This document shows positions 52,107-63,407 of a DNA stretch of 64,000 nucleotides, piece after piece. A model generated the notes under the pieces. The model was given only the letters and a program-made list of their open reading frames with translations, did not search any database and was not told where the DNA came from. A program made the translations under genes and the position numbers. The DNA lies in the NCBI RefSeq assembly GCF_032854445.1, contig NC_088301.1:15808281-15872280 (forward strand), in the 5' to 3' direction. This stretch comes from Liolophura sinensis. Taxonomy: Eukaryota; Mollusca; Polyplacophora; Chitonida; Chitonidae. The first letter of the stretch is position 1. The number at the start of each line of letters is the position of its first letter.

Positions 52107-53137
52107 GAACTCGTTGCTTCGGTTGACGTCATATTGTTCAACAAGTAGCATTCTGGACAAGGGGCGTGGAGAGTAATTCATTTACATTAGCTGCACCAAC
52201 ATGCGGTAAGAACAAATTGCAGTAACACAGCCTACACTACACTCTGAGCGACTATACCACAATGTTTTTATAATAGTATTTCCTAACATCCAGCTCTAAA
52301 AACATACTGCTGTGAGAACATATACTGCAAAAGATTCATCTAAAATCTGTGAAGGTTATATTATACCAAAATCGTGAAAACAATGTCAAATATGGCGGTG
52401 TCAGAAACAGGGTTTAGAGAAGTCGATAGCAGTTTTAGGTAACTATTGTCACCCTCCGTCAAACGACATATTTCAAAGAAAAAAGTATGGATGTGACGAC
52501 ATAGATATCCTCTGGGTTCGAACAGACCATCTTGGAATCTAATTAAAAGCAGTTTATTCTGTTCAAAAAAAAAGAAAAGAAAAAAGAATAGGAACTAGTT
52601 TCCTGGACGGTGTCTAATGCCCTTTAATCTAAAAGTATACTTCATTTTGATAATTCGTTTTACCATTAGGCCCCTGGTCACAGAGACTGCATGTTCAAAT
52701 CCAGCTCTCGCAATGTTTCGTCTGCGGCTTAAAGTCAGGTTTTGTGTCAAGTGCCGGCTTAGGTCGGTGGTTTAGCCCGGGGACTCCTCACATAACTCTG
52801 ACCAGCATTATATAGGTGAGAAATTCTTATTGTATTGAAGACTACAGCACAGAGAATAAAAGCGTAGAACACGCTTCATAGCGCCATCACTGGCGATAGC
52901 TGGACTGGGATAAATATTTAAATACTACTCGGATTATTCAGGTTAGACGTTTTATGCTGGCAGAGGTCAACGGTGTTTTGTCTAATCAAACACATCGTCA
53001 TGACATATCACCGGCGAAAAGCCCTGAGTGTTAAAGCAGTTGGCTCGGGCGATTGTACGCGAGGAATTAACCACTAGACTTTGACAATTAAAGTGAACAT
53101 GAAGTCAGCAACCAAAGCTGAATGGATTAATAAAGTA
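52107..53137. other. Intergenic; one family F copy
   Basis: A family F copy is recognisable at about 52675-52835 (TTAGGTCGGTGGTTTAGCCC, ACATAACTCTGACCAGCATT). Otherwise nothing identified. Confidence 0.45.
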
Positions 53138-54774
53138 CACTGTTGACCATAAAGTTGGAATAAATTAATTCGACGACTGAATTCGGAGTTATTCTAATTG
53201 TACGCGGTATTGAATGCTTGATTATGGCGTAGATATCAGCATAACACCAAATGTTGGTCTTTTCTACACATATCAGCCTATTGTAATCTTTAATGGTTCG
53301 ATTATAGGCTGTAGAACGGCGTAAAAACAAAACTGGCATTTCAAGACGAAAGGATTGAAGGCTTTACTGCAATGTCTCCATATCACAAACATAAACGTAT
53401 TTGTTCCCTTCGTATTATAAGTTACAGACAATACAGTTTGTAAGAGAAACAGTCATTGATATCTCGTATGACCACCCCTGACACGAATCAATGCGTCAAG
53501 ACGTCATTGCATGCTGTCGACCAGATTGTTAATGAATTCAATGGGCAGAACGTTCCACTCATTGATCAGAGCCTGTGCCAGTTCTTGCAGATTTTCAGCA
53601 ATATTGTCACGTGCGTTGATGACTCGCCCTAACTTGTCCCAGGCATGTTCTATTGGGTTCATATCAGGGGAACACGATGGCCAAGGTAACTGCTCCACCC
53701 ATTGTGCCCGAAGAAATTCTCGTGTTGCAGTGTAGCGTTGTCGTCTTGCAAACGAAAATTGTCTCCATAAACCCTTCGTGCGTATGGAAGGCAATGGTTT
53801 TCAAGGATATCAATGGACACGACGGCGTTGACGTTTTCGTCGGGCACCACCAACGGCGTTTTTCCACCATAGTGAATACCGGCCCAAGCCATTATTGAAC
53901 CGCCACCCCCTTGATTGTTTTCCTGCACACAGTTATCTCGAAGGCTTTCTCCTCGCAAACGACGAACCCTTTGCCTTCCGTCCACAGGTTTCAGGAAGAA
54001 GCGACTCTCATCCGTGAAGAGCACATGTCGCCAATGCCTTAACTGCAATTGTCTGTGCTCCGTAGCCCAGCGAAGCCTTTGGACTCTATGTTGGGCGGTT
54101 AGGCGGGGACATTTGGTCATACGTCTTGCTCGATAACCATGCTGAAGTAATCTGCGATTCACCGTTGTTCGGGAAACATTGATTCCGTAATGCCTCCGCC
54201 ACAAACGGCGAATATGGTTCGCAGACATTTTCCGGTTTGTGCGAGAGAGATTGAGCAGTCGGCGGTCATCCCGTCTCGTAGTCAGTCGTGGTCGTCCTGG
54301 AGTTTGACGTGGCCGCAAATGACCCACGTCTCGATGACGTCTGATGATTTTGCTGACTGTACTTTGCGATATGCCTACAAAATCGGCAACATCGGACTGT
54401 TTGTAGCCTTCTTGATGGAGGGCAATCACTCTCCGGCGTATTGGCATTGGAGTAGCACGAGGCACAGCCGGAATCCCTGCTACACTACTTTTTGTTCCAT
54501 GCGAAACCGAGAACTCCGTTATGCGCGAGGTAATTTGACCTCTCTCTGAATGAAGATCACTGGAGAAGCACCAGGCACAGGGCTTTTTATCACTACCATC
54601 AGAGTCTCTTATGTAATTCTCATATTAGCATAGAATAAAACATTTTTGTACACGTAGTAGAGAGAGATTATGCATCAATTCGTATCGGCTTATATTATTT
54701 TTGAGGCGAAAAATAATGTTAAACTTCTGGGATTGTGGCTAAAATATTTTATTCCAACTTTATGGTCAACAGTG
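53138..54774 (-). mobile_element. Tc1/mariner-type DNA transposon with intact ends
   Basis: The first 27 bases (CACTGTTGACCATAAAGTTG + GAATAAA) are repeated inverted at the other end without mismatch, and TA lies on both sides (53136-53137 and 54775-54776), the family's target duplication. Length 1,637 bp, normal for a complete element. It encodes a transposase on the minus strand. Confidence 0.96.
53504..54465 (-). pseudogene. Tc1/mariner transposase, frameshifted
   Basis: The N-terminal frame (start at 54465) has a helix-turn-helix region (HQEGYKQSDVADFVGISQST), a GRPR-like hook (TPGRPRLTTR) and the first catalytic Asp in FTDESRF; the second is in LQDDNA. The frame is then lost, and the remainder (WPSCSPDMNPIEHAWDKLGR with the catalytic Glu, ending VDSMQ) is in another frame at 53504-53794. 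The break lies at about 53700-53740. All three catalytic acidic residues are present, so decay looks recent, but the copy as read cannot make the full enzyme. Confidence 0.92.
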
Positions 54775-56639
54775 TAGTATTCCAAAAATGTTCTAAAGAT
54801 ATTTTAAAAAATTCTACACTTCTTATCACGAAAATAAATAGCAAATGATTGTCAGTGCCTAGCCACCCATTTAGTGACGCCATTTTGCCTCGTTATAGCT
54901 ATCTAAAATGACGTCACAAAACCTATGATCTCTCCTATATCGTCGGTATTAAATAATACGCCAACGGGAATATACAAACAGAAACGCGTAATACCCAACC
55001 AAGAATTATCAGTTCTGTCGCGTTTTCAAAGGGCCTGCAGGTCATCGTCATCGACTTGCATGGGTGTAACCATTATATGACTAGCTGGCTGTACCGACAT
55101 CAAGGAATTTACCGAACATAGCAGGACCTTCTTATTAATAACAGATACTTTCATGCACATTTCGGGAAGATATTTTTGCAATAAATCTGAAATCTGAAAA
55201 AATAATGCAAAGCCACAATAGTTTTCTTCAAGCAATGACTCCGAGATAGTTTTCTTGCCAGCTCATCGTGGCAAGTTACTGCAGTCTCCCAGCATGTACA
55301 CATCGTGACACGGGCAGCCGTTCTCATTTCCTTTCCCTGGTCAAAAATACGTGTTCTGCACTTAAACTAGCCGTAAACTCCAATTATTTGTACCGATATC
55401 TATCTATCCAATTTAAGAAACCACAATGACAACCGAGAGCTAATAGGTTTTTTGACGTGACAACCAATTGTCACGTCGGTTCCATATCCCCAATGCTCAA
55501 CTTCTCGGTTTTCAAAACTTGATAGAATGTTTTACATGTTTTTCTGTGATAACTTTGTCCCGTATCCTTTTTATGTATATACAGTGGCAGACTTTATGTT
55601 CAGTTTAATTGAGAAACCATCTCACTTTTGATGTCGACCTTATTAAATGTGCCATATTAGATGAAAAGCGATTTGGATCCAGATGCTGTAAACTCCCCTC
55701 AAACTTTTTGAAAATTTGGAAAATAGCCCCACTTTGGTAGCATTTGGTCACTGATTTTCTGACATGGCGTCGAAAATAGCAAGTGCACTTTGAGAACTTG
55801 ATAGTACTATTCCTCATTCGCGTTAAGGGCGACAACTCTTACATACATTAAGCTAAATGTATGCGTATGACATGGTGAACAAATCCATGATGCTGACCTT
55901 TCGAATCCGGTCCCAGTGCCAAGATATTAAAGCCATGCCGAAGACATTGGACATGACGCTACATGGGCATATATGAAGTGACAAATATGGTATTTAAATT
56001 TAACATAGCAAAGTTTGGACTTTGTTGAAATACAGCACAGAAGAACAAAATGTTGCACAGAAGAACATTGCATGACAAATGCAAAATCTGTTGCGGGAAG
56101 TTTTAGTATAAATTGCGGAAAGCAGTGTATGTGACGTTTGAATACAATCATATAGTGATACAGTCACTAGATGTGTTTCCATATGCTGTGTCTTCATGTG
56201 GCAGGGCCACCTAAGTGCTGCTGCCACTGAAGTATCATGCCGAAGGGATCCAGTTGTTGTAATATGTCATTGCATTGTGCATGGAACAAACGAGACTACC
56301 TGGTTGTCATGACAGTTTACGACACTGTACCGCTTGTTGGTAATAAACACTTCAATATCACCCCATCGATGAGTCCATGTAGCCATGACATGGTGGCAGC
56401 GGTGAAAATGTGAAATTCGTGTTAAATCTGACAGTAGCGATCTCTCCGAGTGAAACAAACTTTGATTGCGAGTCATTGTGGATAGTTTTACCGTTATTTC
56501 CGTGCGATGGATTCACTAAAACCGTCGAAACCGCTACATTTGGCGCGCGGGAATGTGAGTATCGGATGCGGACGGAAAATCCGATGAGGTGCAATGCGCT
56601 ATCTTTCTACATGTGAGGTGAGGCGAAGCACTAGAAGTC
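54775..56639. other. Intergenic; traces of family C SINEs
   Basis: Family C phrases appear at about 55880-55980 (GCCATGCCGAAGACATTGGA) and 56165-56300 (minus: GCCACTGAAGTATCATGCCG). No gene recognised. TGGTGGCAGCGGTG at 56391 resembles a retroelement primer-binding context, but no LTR pair was found. Confidence 0.4.
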
Positions 56640-58145
56640 TTTAACTCTTAATGACAGGAAATCATTTGAAGCCGTGATCAACAGTTTTGAGAGACACTGC
56701 GATCCGCGCGAGAACATTTCCTTTGAGAGATATAAAATTCGGCACGAGATCTCAACTGGATGGTGAGAGTATCGATCAGTTTGTCACTGATTTGAAGTCA
56801 GTTGCTGCAAACTGTGAGTATGGAGCTTTGGCCGAAAGTTTAATACGTGATCGCATTTTGTTGTGTATTAAAGACAATGCCTTGAGAGCTAGATTGCTGA
56901 GAATACCTGATTTGACATTGAATAAAACTGTTGAACGGTGTAGAGCTCATGAGACATCTGAAGACCAGTTAAGGGCAATAAGTGACGGCGTAGCCGCAAG
57001 TACCGTGAGTGAACTGCGAGAAAGACCTAAACAAAGCGCTAAATCTTCCCAAGAGCCACAGAAGAATTCTAGAGGTCAGCATAAATGTTCACAGTAAAAG
57101 GGAAGAAAGTGTAATTTCTGTGGATATGATATTCATGACAGATCTCATTGTCCTGCGAAAAATAAGTCATGTAACAACTGTAGTTCCGTCGGTCAGTTTG
57201 CATCCAGATGTCCGCAGAAGAATGTTCAGGAAATATCAGTCGATGGCATAGAGCTTGTGTCTGAAATCGTTAATGACAGGTGTATCCTGGGACAAGTGAA
57301 AAGTGTCAGACTAACATCAATCATTTTGGACAGTCCTGGGGGTCATTTAAAGTGTCCGGGACAGTTCATCAGTCGTTATTTTCGTAAACAACAACCTTAT
57401 TTCCTGAAAGTGTTCGTAGTATAGAGTGATACTGACAAGTCGCTCTGCAGCTGTCAAAATGAATTTGATCGCACTTCTTGACACTATAACACACCCAGAG
57501 GAAAGTGAAGATGTGTTTGGTGAACTAGGTTTAATGATGCACTATGGTTAAAATTAAGTTGACGGGATGACGCTATTCCGTATGTGTACAGTAGCTAGGC
57601 GAATACCTATTCCACAACTTAAACAAGTCAGTTGGAGCTAACCTGCAGATCTCAGATTCATTGTTTCACGAAATCAGATTGTCAACTGACAAAGATCCCG
57701 CCTTGCAGCTAGTGATCGACTATACCGTGGAAGGTTGGCCCAGATTCGTGCACAGTCATGATAAGGATGTCTGTGAGTTTCTTATTACCCGTGGTGAACT
57801 TAGTGTTGTTGGTGAACTGTTAGTGCGTGGGACACGCATTCTTGTTCCTGGGTGTACACTTGAGAAACTTCATCATGGACACCATCTACACCACTACCAG
57901 AACGTCCTTGGCAGAGAGTTGGTACAGATTTGTGTGAACTGAATTTTGAGAATTATCTCGTAGTTGTAGACTACTACTCGAGATATATTGAGATCGCTTA
58001 CCTGTCCACCAGTGGCCAGTGTAATTACTGGGAAGCTGAAGAACATGATATCTCGTTGGGGTATCCCAGAGACATCGGTAAGTGATAACGGACCTCAGTT
58101 CACTTGCGGTGAGTTTAATGTTTTTGTGAAAACGTATGGCATTTT
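56640..58145 (+). pseudogene. Decayed Ty3/gypsy-like retrotransposon fragment (gag and integrase parts)
   Basis: The gag region (about 56640-57097) has the ESIDQFVTDLKSVAANCEYG and LIRDRILLCI patterns of gypsy gag. An in-frame TAA at 57095 precedes two zinc knuckles: CNFCGYDIHDRSHC (exact CX2CX4HX4C) and CNNCSSVGQFASRC (His replaced by Gln). Reverse transcriptase and RNase H are missing. Integrase remnants follow in broken frames: [39 protein letters not shown] and [10 protein letters not shown] 5' frameshift lies near 56733. The element is dead; no LTRs are recognised. Confidence 0.85.
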
Positions 58146-58966
58146 TCATGTATATAAATAAATAAATAAACTAATAAACCTTGTTTCCACGTGTAAGAAT
58201 CTCTCAGTACATGTAACTTTACTGTTGTGAAATTTTTGTGATTGTGATTACTTACTTCAAAAACTATGATTATCAAAGAGCAGATCAGCTTTGGCCCAAT
58301 ATTTTGGGGTGGGAAATTTGGCCTTTGGGAATGTCTATGTGTGAAGGATTAGTTCGATTTTTCACTGATAAGAGTGTCGATCAGTTTCTTTGGTGGAGGA
58401 ACCCACTGGGACCGAGTATTTAAACCACAGGCATTACGCCTGTAAATTACGACTTCAAGACATATGCGTGATTGTGTATGTGTTATGTTCCACAGACTTG
58501 ACGCTAATGATCAAATACTCGTTTCCGCGATCCATATCAACGGACCCTTGCCACCATGCCAGTTTTACTTTGCCCATCCCGTCCCAAGTGGAAAGAATTA
58601 CTGAATATGATTAAAAACGTACGGCATGCCCACCTCTTGTCAATTTACCCCCAGTTAGGGTTCTTTCCCTACTGGCCGATTAGTAGATCATAATCAGTCC
58701 ACATTCCATTTTGCAGATTGCTGAGCTGAGAGAATGCTAGACTAGGGCGAAGTTTGAGTGCACAGCCTGAACAATTACACTCTGAAGTACACATATGCAC
58801 ATATTCGTGCTTAGCTTTTTCCCATTTAATTCACAGAACAATTAACATAAGCAGACGATGTACAGAACATTCCACGCCCGTTACACATTGTAACCTGTAT
58901 AGATTCATTTAACATTCTTATAGATTTCATCGTAAGTATTCAGACATGTGTATTTCATAGCACGCG
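58146..58966. other. Intergenic, nothing recognised
   Basis: AT-rich after an AAAT-repeat run at 58155. The frame at 58238-58423 has no identifiable domain. Confidence 0.35.
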
Positions 58967-59680
58967 GGGGCCTCTGTGGCCGATAGGGGTAGCACGCCAG
59001 CACGGCGCAATGACCCAGGAGCCTCTCACCAATGAGTGAGTGAGTGCTTGGGGGTTAACTTAACAAATGAACTTTTTCAGTCATATGACGACAAAGGAAT
59101 CCTTAGTGCGCATGAAATGTGCCTCCTTGTTGTAGGACGGATTTCCACCGCTCTTTTGTCTAGTGCTGCTTCACTGAGACGCCTTACCGAAGGCGGTACC
59201 GAAAGTTGCCCCACCCGAGCCATTATACCGATACTTGTCAACCAATCGTTGCACTTTCCCCTTCATGCTGAACGCACAACTTCCTCTTTTAAAGTCCTAG
59301 GTGGGACTCGACCAAGGATTGACCCTGGATCTACCGCTCCCAAAGCGGAGGTTCAACCAACTGTTCTATCGGGACTGGTCTCTCACCAATGTGGTCGCTG
59401 TGAGTTCAAGTCCAGCTGGCTTCCTCTCAGGCCGTAAGTTTCTTTCCACCAATAGTGGGTGCATCTGTACATAACATGTGGGGAAGCCGGATGAAACCTG
59501 CGACCATCCACAGGTTGTTGACAGACCTTACCACGTATGGCCGGAGAGGAAGCCAGCATGAGCAACCAAATTGGTGAAAGGTTCCTGGGTGGTTGCACTC
59601 CCCACCCCCCGATAATGATATAAGGGGAACAGGGGAACATTTTTGAGTATGGTGTTATGTAACAGTCAAATAAATAAATC
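58967..59680. repeat. Mosaic SINE family B copy broken by a SINE A insertion
   Basis: A plus-orientation tRNA-like head (GGGGCCTCTGTGGCCGATAG ... GACCCAGGAGCCTCTCACC) is interrupted at 59034 and resumes at 59380 (TCTCACCAATGTGGTCGCTG). From about 59490 to 59600 the B body appears in minus orientation, and a plus tail fragment (TTTTTGAGTATGGTGTTA) ends near 59680. Confidence 0.8.
59035..59379 (-). repeat. Full-length SINE family A nested in SINE B
   Basis: Minus-orientation element from the (GTGA)n tail and GCTTGGGGGTTAAC to the tRNA-like head (TAGAACAGTTGG and GGTCAATCC on the minus strand). CTCTCACCAATG is duplicated at both edges (59023-59034 and 59380-59391). Confidence 0.95.
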
Positions 59681-60093
59681 TATAGGTAAATCAGTTTAAA
59701 GCTCACAGTCGACTAGTCTATTGTGCGGTTACTAAAGTTCCTTCGTGGGAGAACCGCATGTGTCTATTTGCGGAGTAAGGATATACTGTTATATGCAATA
59801 CACGTTTAACAAATAAGAAAAAGTATTTTTGAACTGTTTTGTAGAAAAGTTTCGTCCATTTTTAAAACAAAGTCGTATAAGAGTAGAACAGGACAGTGGA
59901 TATATTCTGCGTCGATTCAAGGTCTATGTATAACCCGACAACAGAAAATATTTTCCAGGATTTGTAAAACTGCCAGATTTACAACAACATTAACGAAAAA
60001 TATGAAATGATGGTTACCTGAATATGTAAATAAGCAAACCTAACGGGAGTGGTAAAACTATACCCCAAAATGTATTTTATACCCCAAAATGTA

Positions 60094-60249
60094 TTTTATT
60101 TATTTATTTGATTGGTGTTTCACGCCGTACAAAAGAATATTTCACTTATACGACGGCGGTCAGCATTATGGTGAGAGAAAACCGGGCAGAACCCGAGGGA
60201 AACCCTCGACCATCTGCAGGTTGCTGCCAGACCTTCCCACGTACGTCCT
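60094..60249 (-). repeat. 5'-truncated SINE family B with 10-bp target duplication
   Basis: TTTGATTGGTGTTTCACGCC to GACCTTCCCACGTACG in minus orientation. CCAAAATGTA flanks it (60084-60093 and 60250-60259); the left flank is itself tandemly doubled. Confidence 0.85.
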
Positions 60250-60320
60250 CCAAAATGTAAAACCAGCTTGGTGGTTCCTTACTGGAGTATGATATGAAGA
60301 GTTCCTTTTCGCCTTTTCAG

Positions 60321-60454
60321 AACCCGTAGTGTTCATACTGTGGTTCGCAGCAGTCATATCGCTGCTTAACTTTATAATCATGCAATATCAAAGTTCGGTA
60401 TCTGGCGCATTCACAATGGGTTTTGGCCTTTTGCTTGATACCGAGCGGACATAA
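60321..60454 (+). CDS. Orphan exon-like segment with a hydrophobic C-terminus
   Basis: A strong acceptor (TTCCTTTTCGCCTTTTCAG) is followed by a frame entered in phase 1 that encodes a membrane-like stretch (VVFILWFAAVISLLNFIIM), a short polar tail and TAA at 60452. No partner exon was identified between 51 kb and 60 kb. It could be the last exon of an unrecognised gene, a relic of a lost b561-type paralogue, or chance. Confidence 0.25.
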
Positions 60455-60519
60455 GTGAAATGTAAGTTATAAATGACATTATTACATTATGAAAATCAGT
60501 TTTCCGCATTCTGACTATA

Positions 60520-61195
60520 TGCGTCGACCTCAGTACCGATATTGGTTAGAAGGTTCACTTCGAACGTCGTCGACCGTCTCCGATAGCATGGTAGATCCGG
60601 GATCAATTCTGTGTCGAGACACACTTAAGACCTTAAAAGAGGAAGTTGCAGCTTCTTCACCTGGCGATCAGCATGAAGACAGTGCAACTTTTGGTTGATC
60701 CGGATCAGTATAATGGCTCGGGCGGGGCGGCTTACTTGCCTGCGGTAAGTCGTCTCAGTGAAGCAGCACTAAATAAAAGAGAGGTGGAAATCCGTAACAA
60801 GGAAGCACGTGGCATGCACTCTAAGGATTTTTTCGTCGTCATATGATTGAAAAATTGTTGAGTACGACGTTAAACCCTAAGCCCTCACTCACTCACTCAC
60901 TCACTCACTCGAACGTTGTCAAACCCGGGCTCAAACCAGGGTCGGTAATACCAAAGACTTTTGAAATGGTCCTTGCTTGGAGCTCAGCACTGAGGGGCTA
61001 GATCAAAGAAAGAGATTGGCCAAATTTGAGTATAATTTGACCGGATTAAGTGTCATATCTGGTGTCTTCGGAATGATACTTCAGTGACTCACATGTATTC
61101 GCGAGTTTGTGTATACACACCTAAAGGCTCCTCGTCGTCATATGAAAATAATATTAAGTATAACGTAAGGCATCAAGCTTATATACATACAGTTT
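60520..61195 (+). repeat. SINE family C copy interrupted by the nested A element
   Basis: The head (CGATATTGGTTAGAAGGTTC) precedes the insertion. After it come CAAACCCGGGCTCAAACCAG, TCTGGTGTCTTCGGAATGAT, GGCTCCTCGTCGTCATATGA and a TATACATACA tail. Confidence 0.8.
60571..60909 (+). repeat. SINE family A nested in the head of a SINE C
   Basis: Begins GACCGTCTCCGATAGCATGG and ends in CACT repeats. Near-identical CGAACGTCGTC and CGAACGTTGTC flank it (60560-60570 and 60910-60920). Confidence 0.85.
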
Positions 61196-63071
61196 TATCA
61201 TCCAAACACCTTTAACCGAAAGATTACTGTCACGTGTTTCTTGAATAAGGCGGTTATTAACAGCTTAAGGCGAGACTTCAGTTTCAGTGCATCTAAGAAA
61301 TTCTTATGTGACTGATATCAGGATAAGGATAAGGTATCCTTAGATATCCTAGGATAAGGATACAATTCCTTCTTATACAAAGGGCGTTATACAAAGAACT
61401 CGGAGGGAAAGATTATGGTTTTAAATAAAATGACAAAAATGTGGCAAAAGTTTTAATTTTTGAGGCATACTTAATACCTCTTAATTTCTTCTCTATTTCA
61501 TGCATATTTTCCGTTCATGGTCGGAAAAATTATGTCAACGATGGACTCAACTGCTGATTGGGGCTGAATGAAAGCATAAATTAGCCGGCTGTCAACATCA
61601 CGCTAGACCGTTAGTTGTAGTAAGACTGTGCAGGTATTTGATTTAAAAAATATTTATGTAAACAAGGCATTTTTTATTTTCTATATGTGCTCCTGTGATG
61701 TTTTTGTTTGTAGTGATAGTCATAATTTGATATGAATTATGTCAATACATATTTTGAACTGAACCGTCTGATGTTTTTGTTATCTTGTTTGATCCGTTAT
61801 TAAAACAACACGTCATTCACTGAGCTGGAGTTTTAGAGTTGTTGATATTCAGGAGTTATGAGATCGTAACAATAGTGAAAACATATACAGCAGTAAAGGA
61901 ATGCCTGGACGACAGGAGCGTGATGTCACGGATAGCCCCTGAAGTCTGTAAATTAGCATAATATATCAAAACCATTGTGTGTTAGAGAGAGCCTACGAAT
62001 GACGCAGCAATTCGCCATCTTCTCAAGCGTGACAGTTAATCTAATTGTCTTTTTAAAGAGTTGTTCAGTTGTGAGAACAAAGTGTTTTGCATATTACATA
62101 GGACAACCTTATCTGATTCGATAATGCAGATTAAGAATTTTGCTGTCCTCGTAAAATAGCAATTAAAAGAGTAAGCAATACTCTCCCGTCTTTGTCGTCT
62201 CACTACTCATACTTTAAAAAATTCCCCGAAAAAACTCCATTTATCTCCGATGTGGATTAAAAAGTACGTATAAATAAAAGGACGGAACAGAGACAACTAT
62301 AAGATACCTATATAGGTACTTTCAAGGTGAAAAAATATTAATTCTTCTTTTTATGTAGTTTGGCGTTTTACTTATATACACGACGATTATCATTAAGCCT
62401 TCGCAAACAGGCTGTGGTCAGAAAAGTGATCTTTATGAGAATTCCATACATTTGACAATCGTCATGCCTAAAGCTTTTGGCCATGCTTTTTTTTTTTTAT
62501 AAGATATGTACTCGTTTTACACAATTCCTAACTTTCTGTTCGTCCAAGTGATATACAAGTAGCGATTTATTAAGCTGTTTATTAAAAAGGTAAAAAACAT
62601 ATCCGTGTTGTTAGTTCCTCATGCCCTAGGCCAGACATACGGAGATGTTTGAAGCTTATACAAGATGTCTGGATTTAAGGGTGCCGGGATTTTATCATCT
62701 ATCTTTATTGTCTCGGGGCAAAGTTTAATAAAAACTTGAATTAGCAAAAAACTACTAAACCGGTGCGGAAAGAGCCAATAGGTAGTCGAGTTCTGTAATC
62801 AATTCATTAACATAAAGCATGAGACAATACGCATAATAAATAAGCTCAACCGACTGGCTACGGGACATATTTTGCTGCGCCGAGCAACTGGTAGCAAGTC
62901 CTCTCAGCTGACTAAGGTAAGACATGATTATTTTGCTGTTTCGTTCTATAGACGCCATAGCGTGTGTGCTGGACAAAATACTAGCCAGATAAAGAAGATA
63001 GCTCGCAATGGTTCAGTCCAACAGGCTATTAAATGGATACAGGTCGATTTATAGACAGTTCACATACACTG
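61196..63071. other. Intergenic, nothing coding recognised
   Basis: Contains a local near-palindrome of GGATAAGGATA/TATCCTTA words at 61320-61362 and a family G copy at about 61480-61565. Other open frames are short and unrecognised. Confidence 0.4.
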
Positions 63072-63125
63072 TAAATTTATTTATTTATTTGATTGGTGTT
63101 TTACGGCCAGCATTATGGTGAGAGG
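63072..63125 (-). repeat. SINE family B tail fragment with core deletion
   Basis: TTTGATTGGTGTTTTACGGC is followed directly by CAGCATTATGGTGAGAGGAA, so the ATTTCACTTATACGACGG segment is missing. Confidence 0.8.
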
Positions 63126-63142
63126 AAACAGGACATAGTTGT

Positions 63143-63407
63143 CAAAATATCTCGGTGATTTAGTCGAGTTTCTCGAAATTTGAGACCACAAACACTTTTT
63201 AATGCCCACATTAAAATTTTGTTATTCGAAATTTAAAGATTTACTTGATTTATTAATTTATTTGATTAGAGTTCTACGCTCTGCTGAAGACTATTTCACT
63301 TATTCGACGGCGGCCATCATTATGGTGGGAGGAAACAGAGCATAGCCCGGTGGACACCCACGAGCATCCGCAAGTTGCTGACAGACCTTCTCATGTACGG
63401 CCGGACA
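63143..63407 (-). repeat. SINE family B body with the shared flank of 51186
   Basis: 63143-63248 is the inverted counterpart of 51186-51290. The adjoining SINE (63250-63407) runs from TTTGATTAGAGTTCTACGCT to CTTCTCATGTACGGCCGG in minus orientation. Confidence 0.85.

Noticed and set aside
53915-54549. Plus-strand frames opposite the transposase
   Set aside because: Antisense shadows of the mariner transposase.
56391-56404. TGGTGGCAGCGGTG as a retrotransposon primer-binding site defining a 5' LTR
   Set aside because: No matching long terminal repeat could be found upstream or after the integrase remnants.
59036-59437. 133-codon frame
   Set aside because: Lies entirely within nested SINE A and SINE B sequence.
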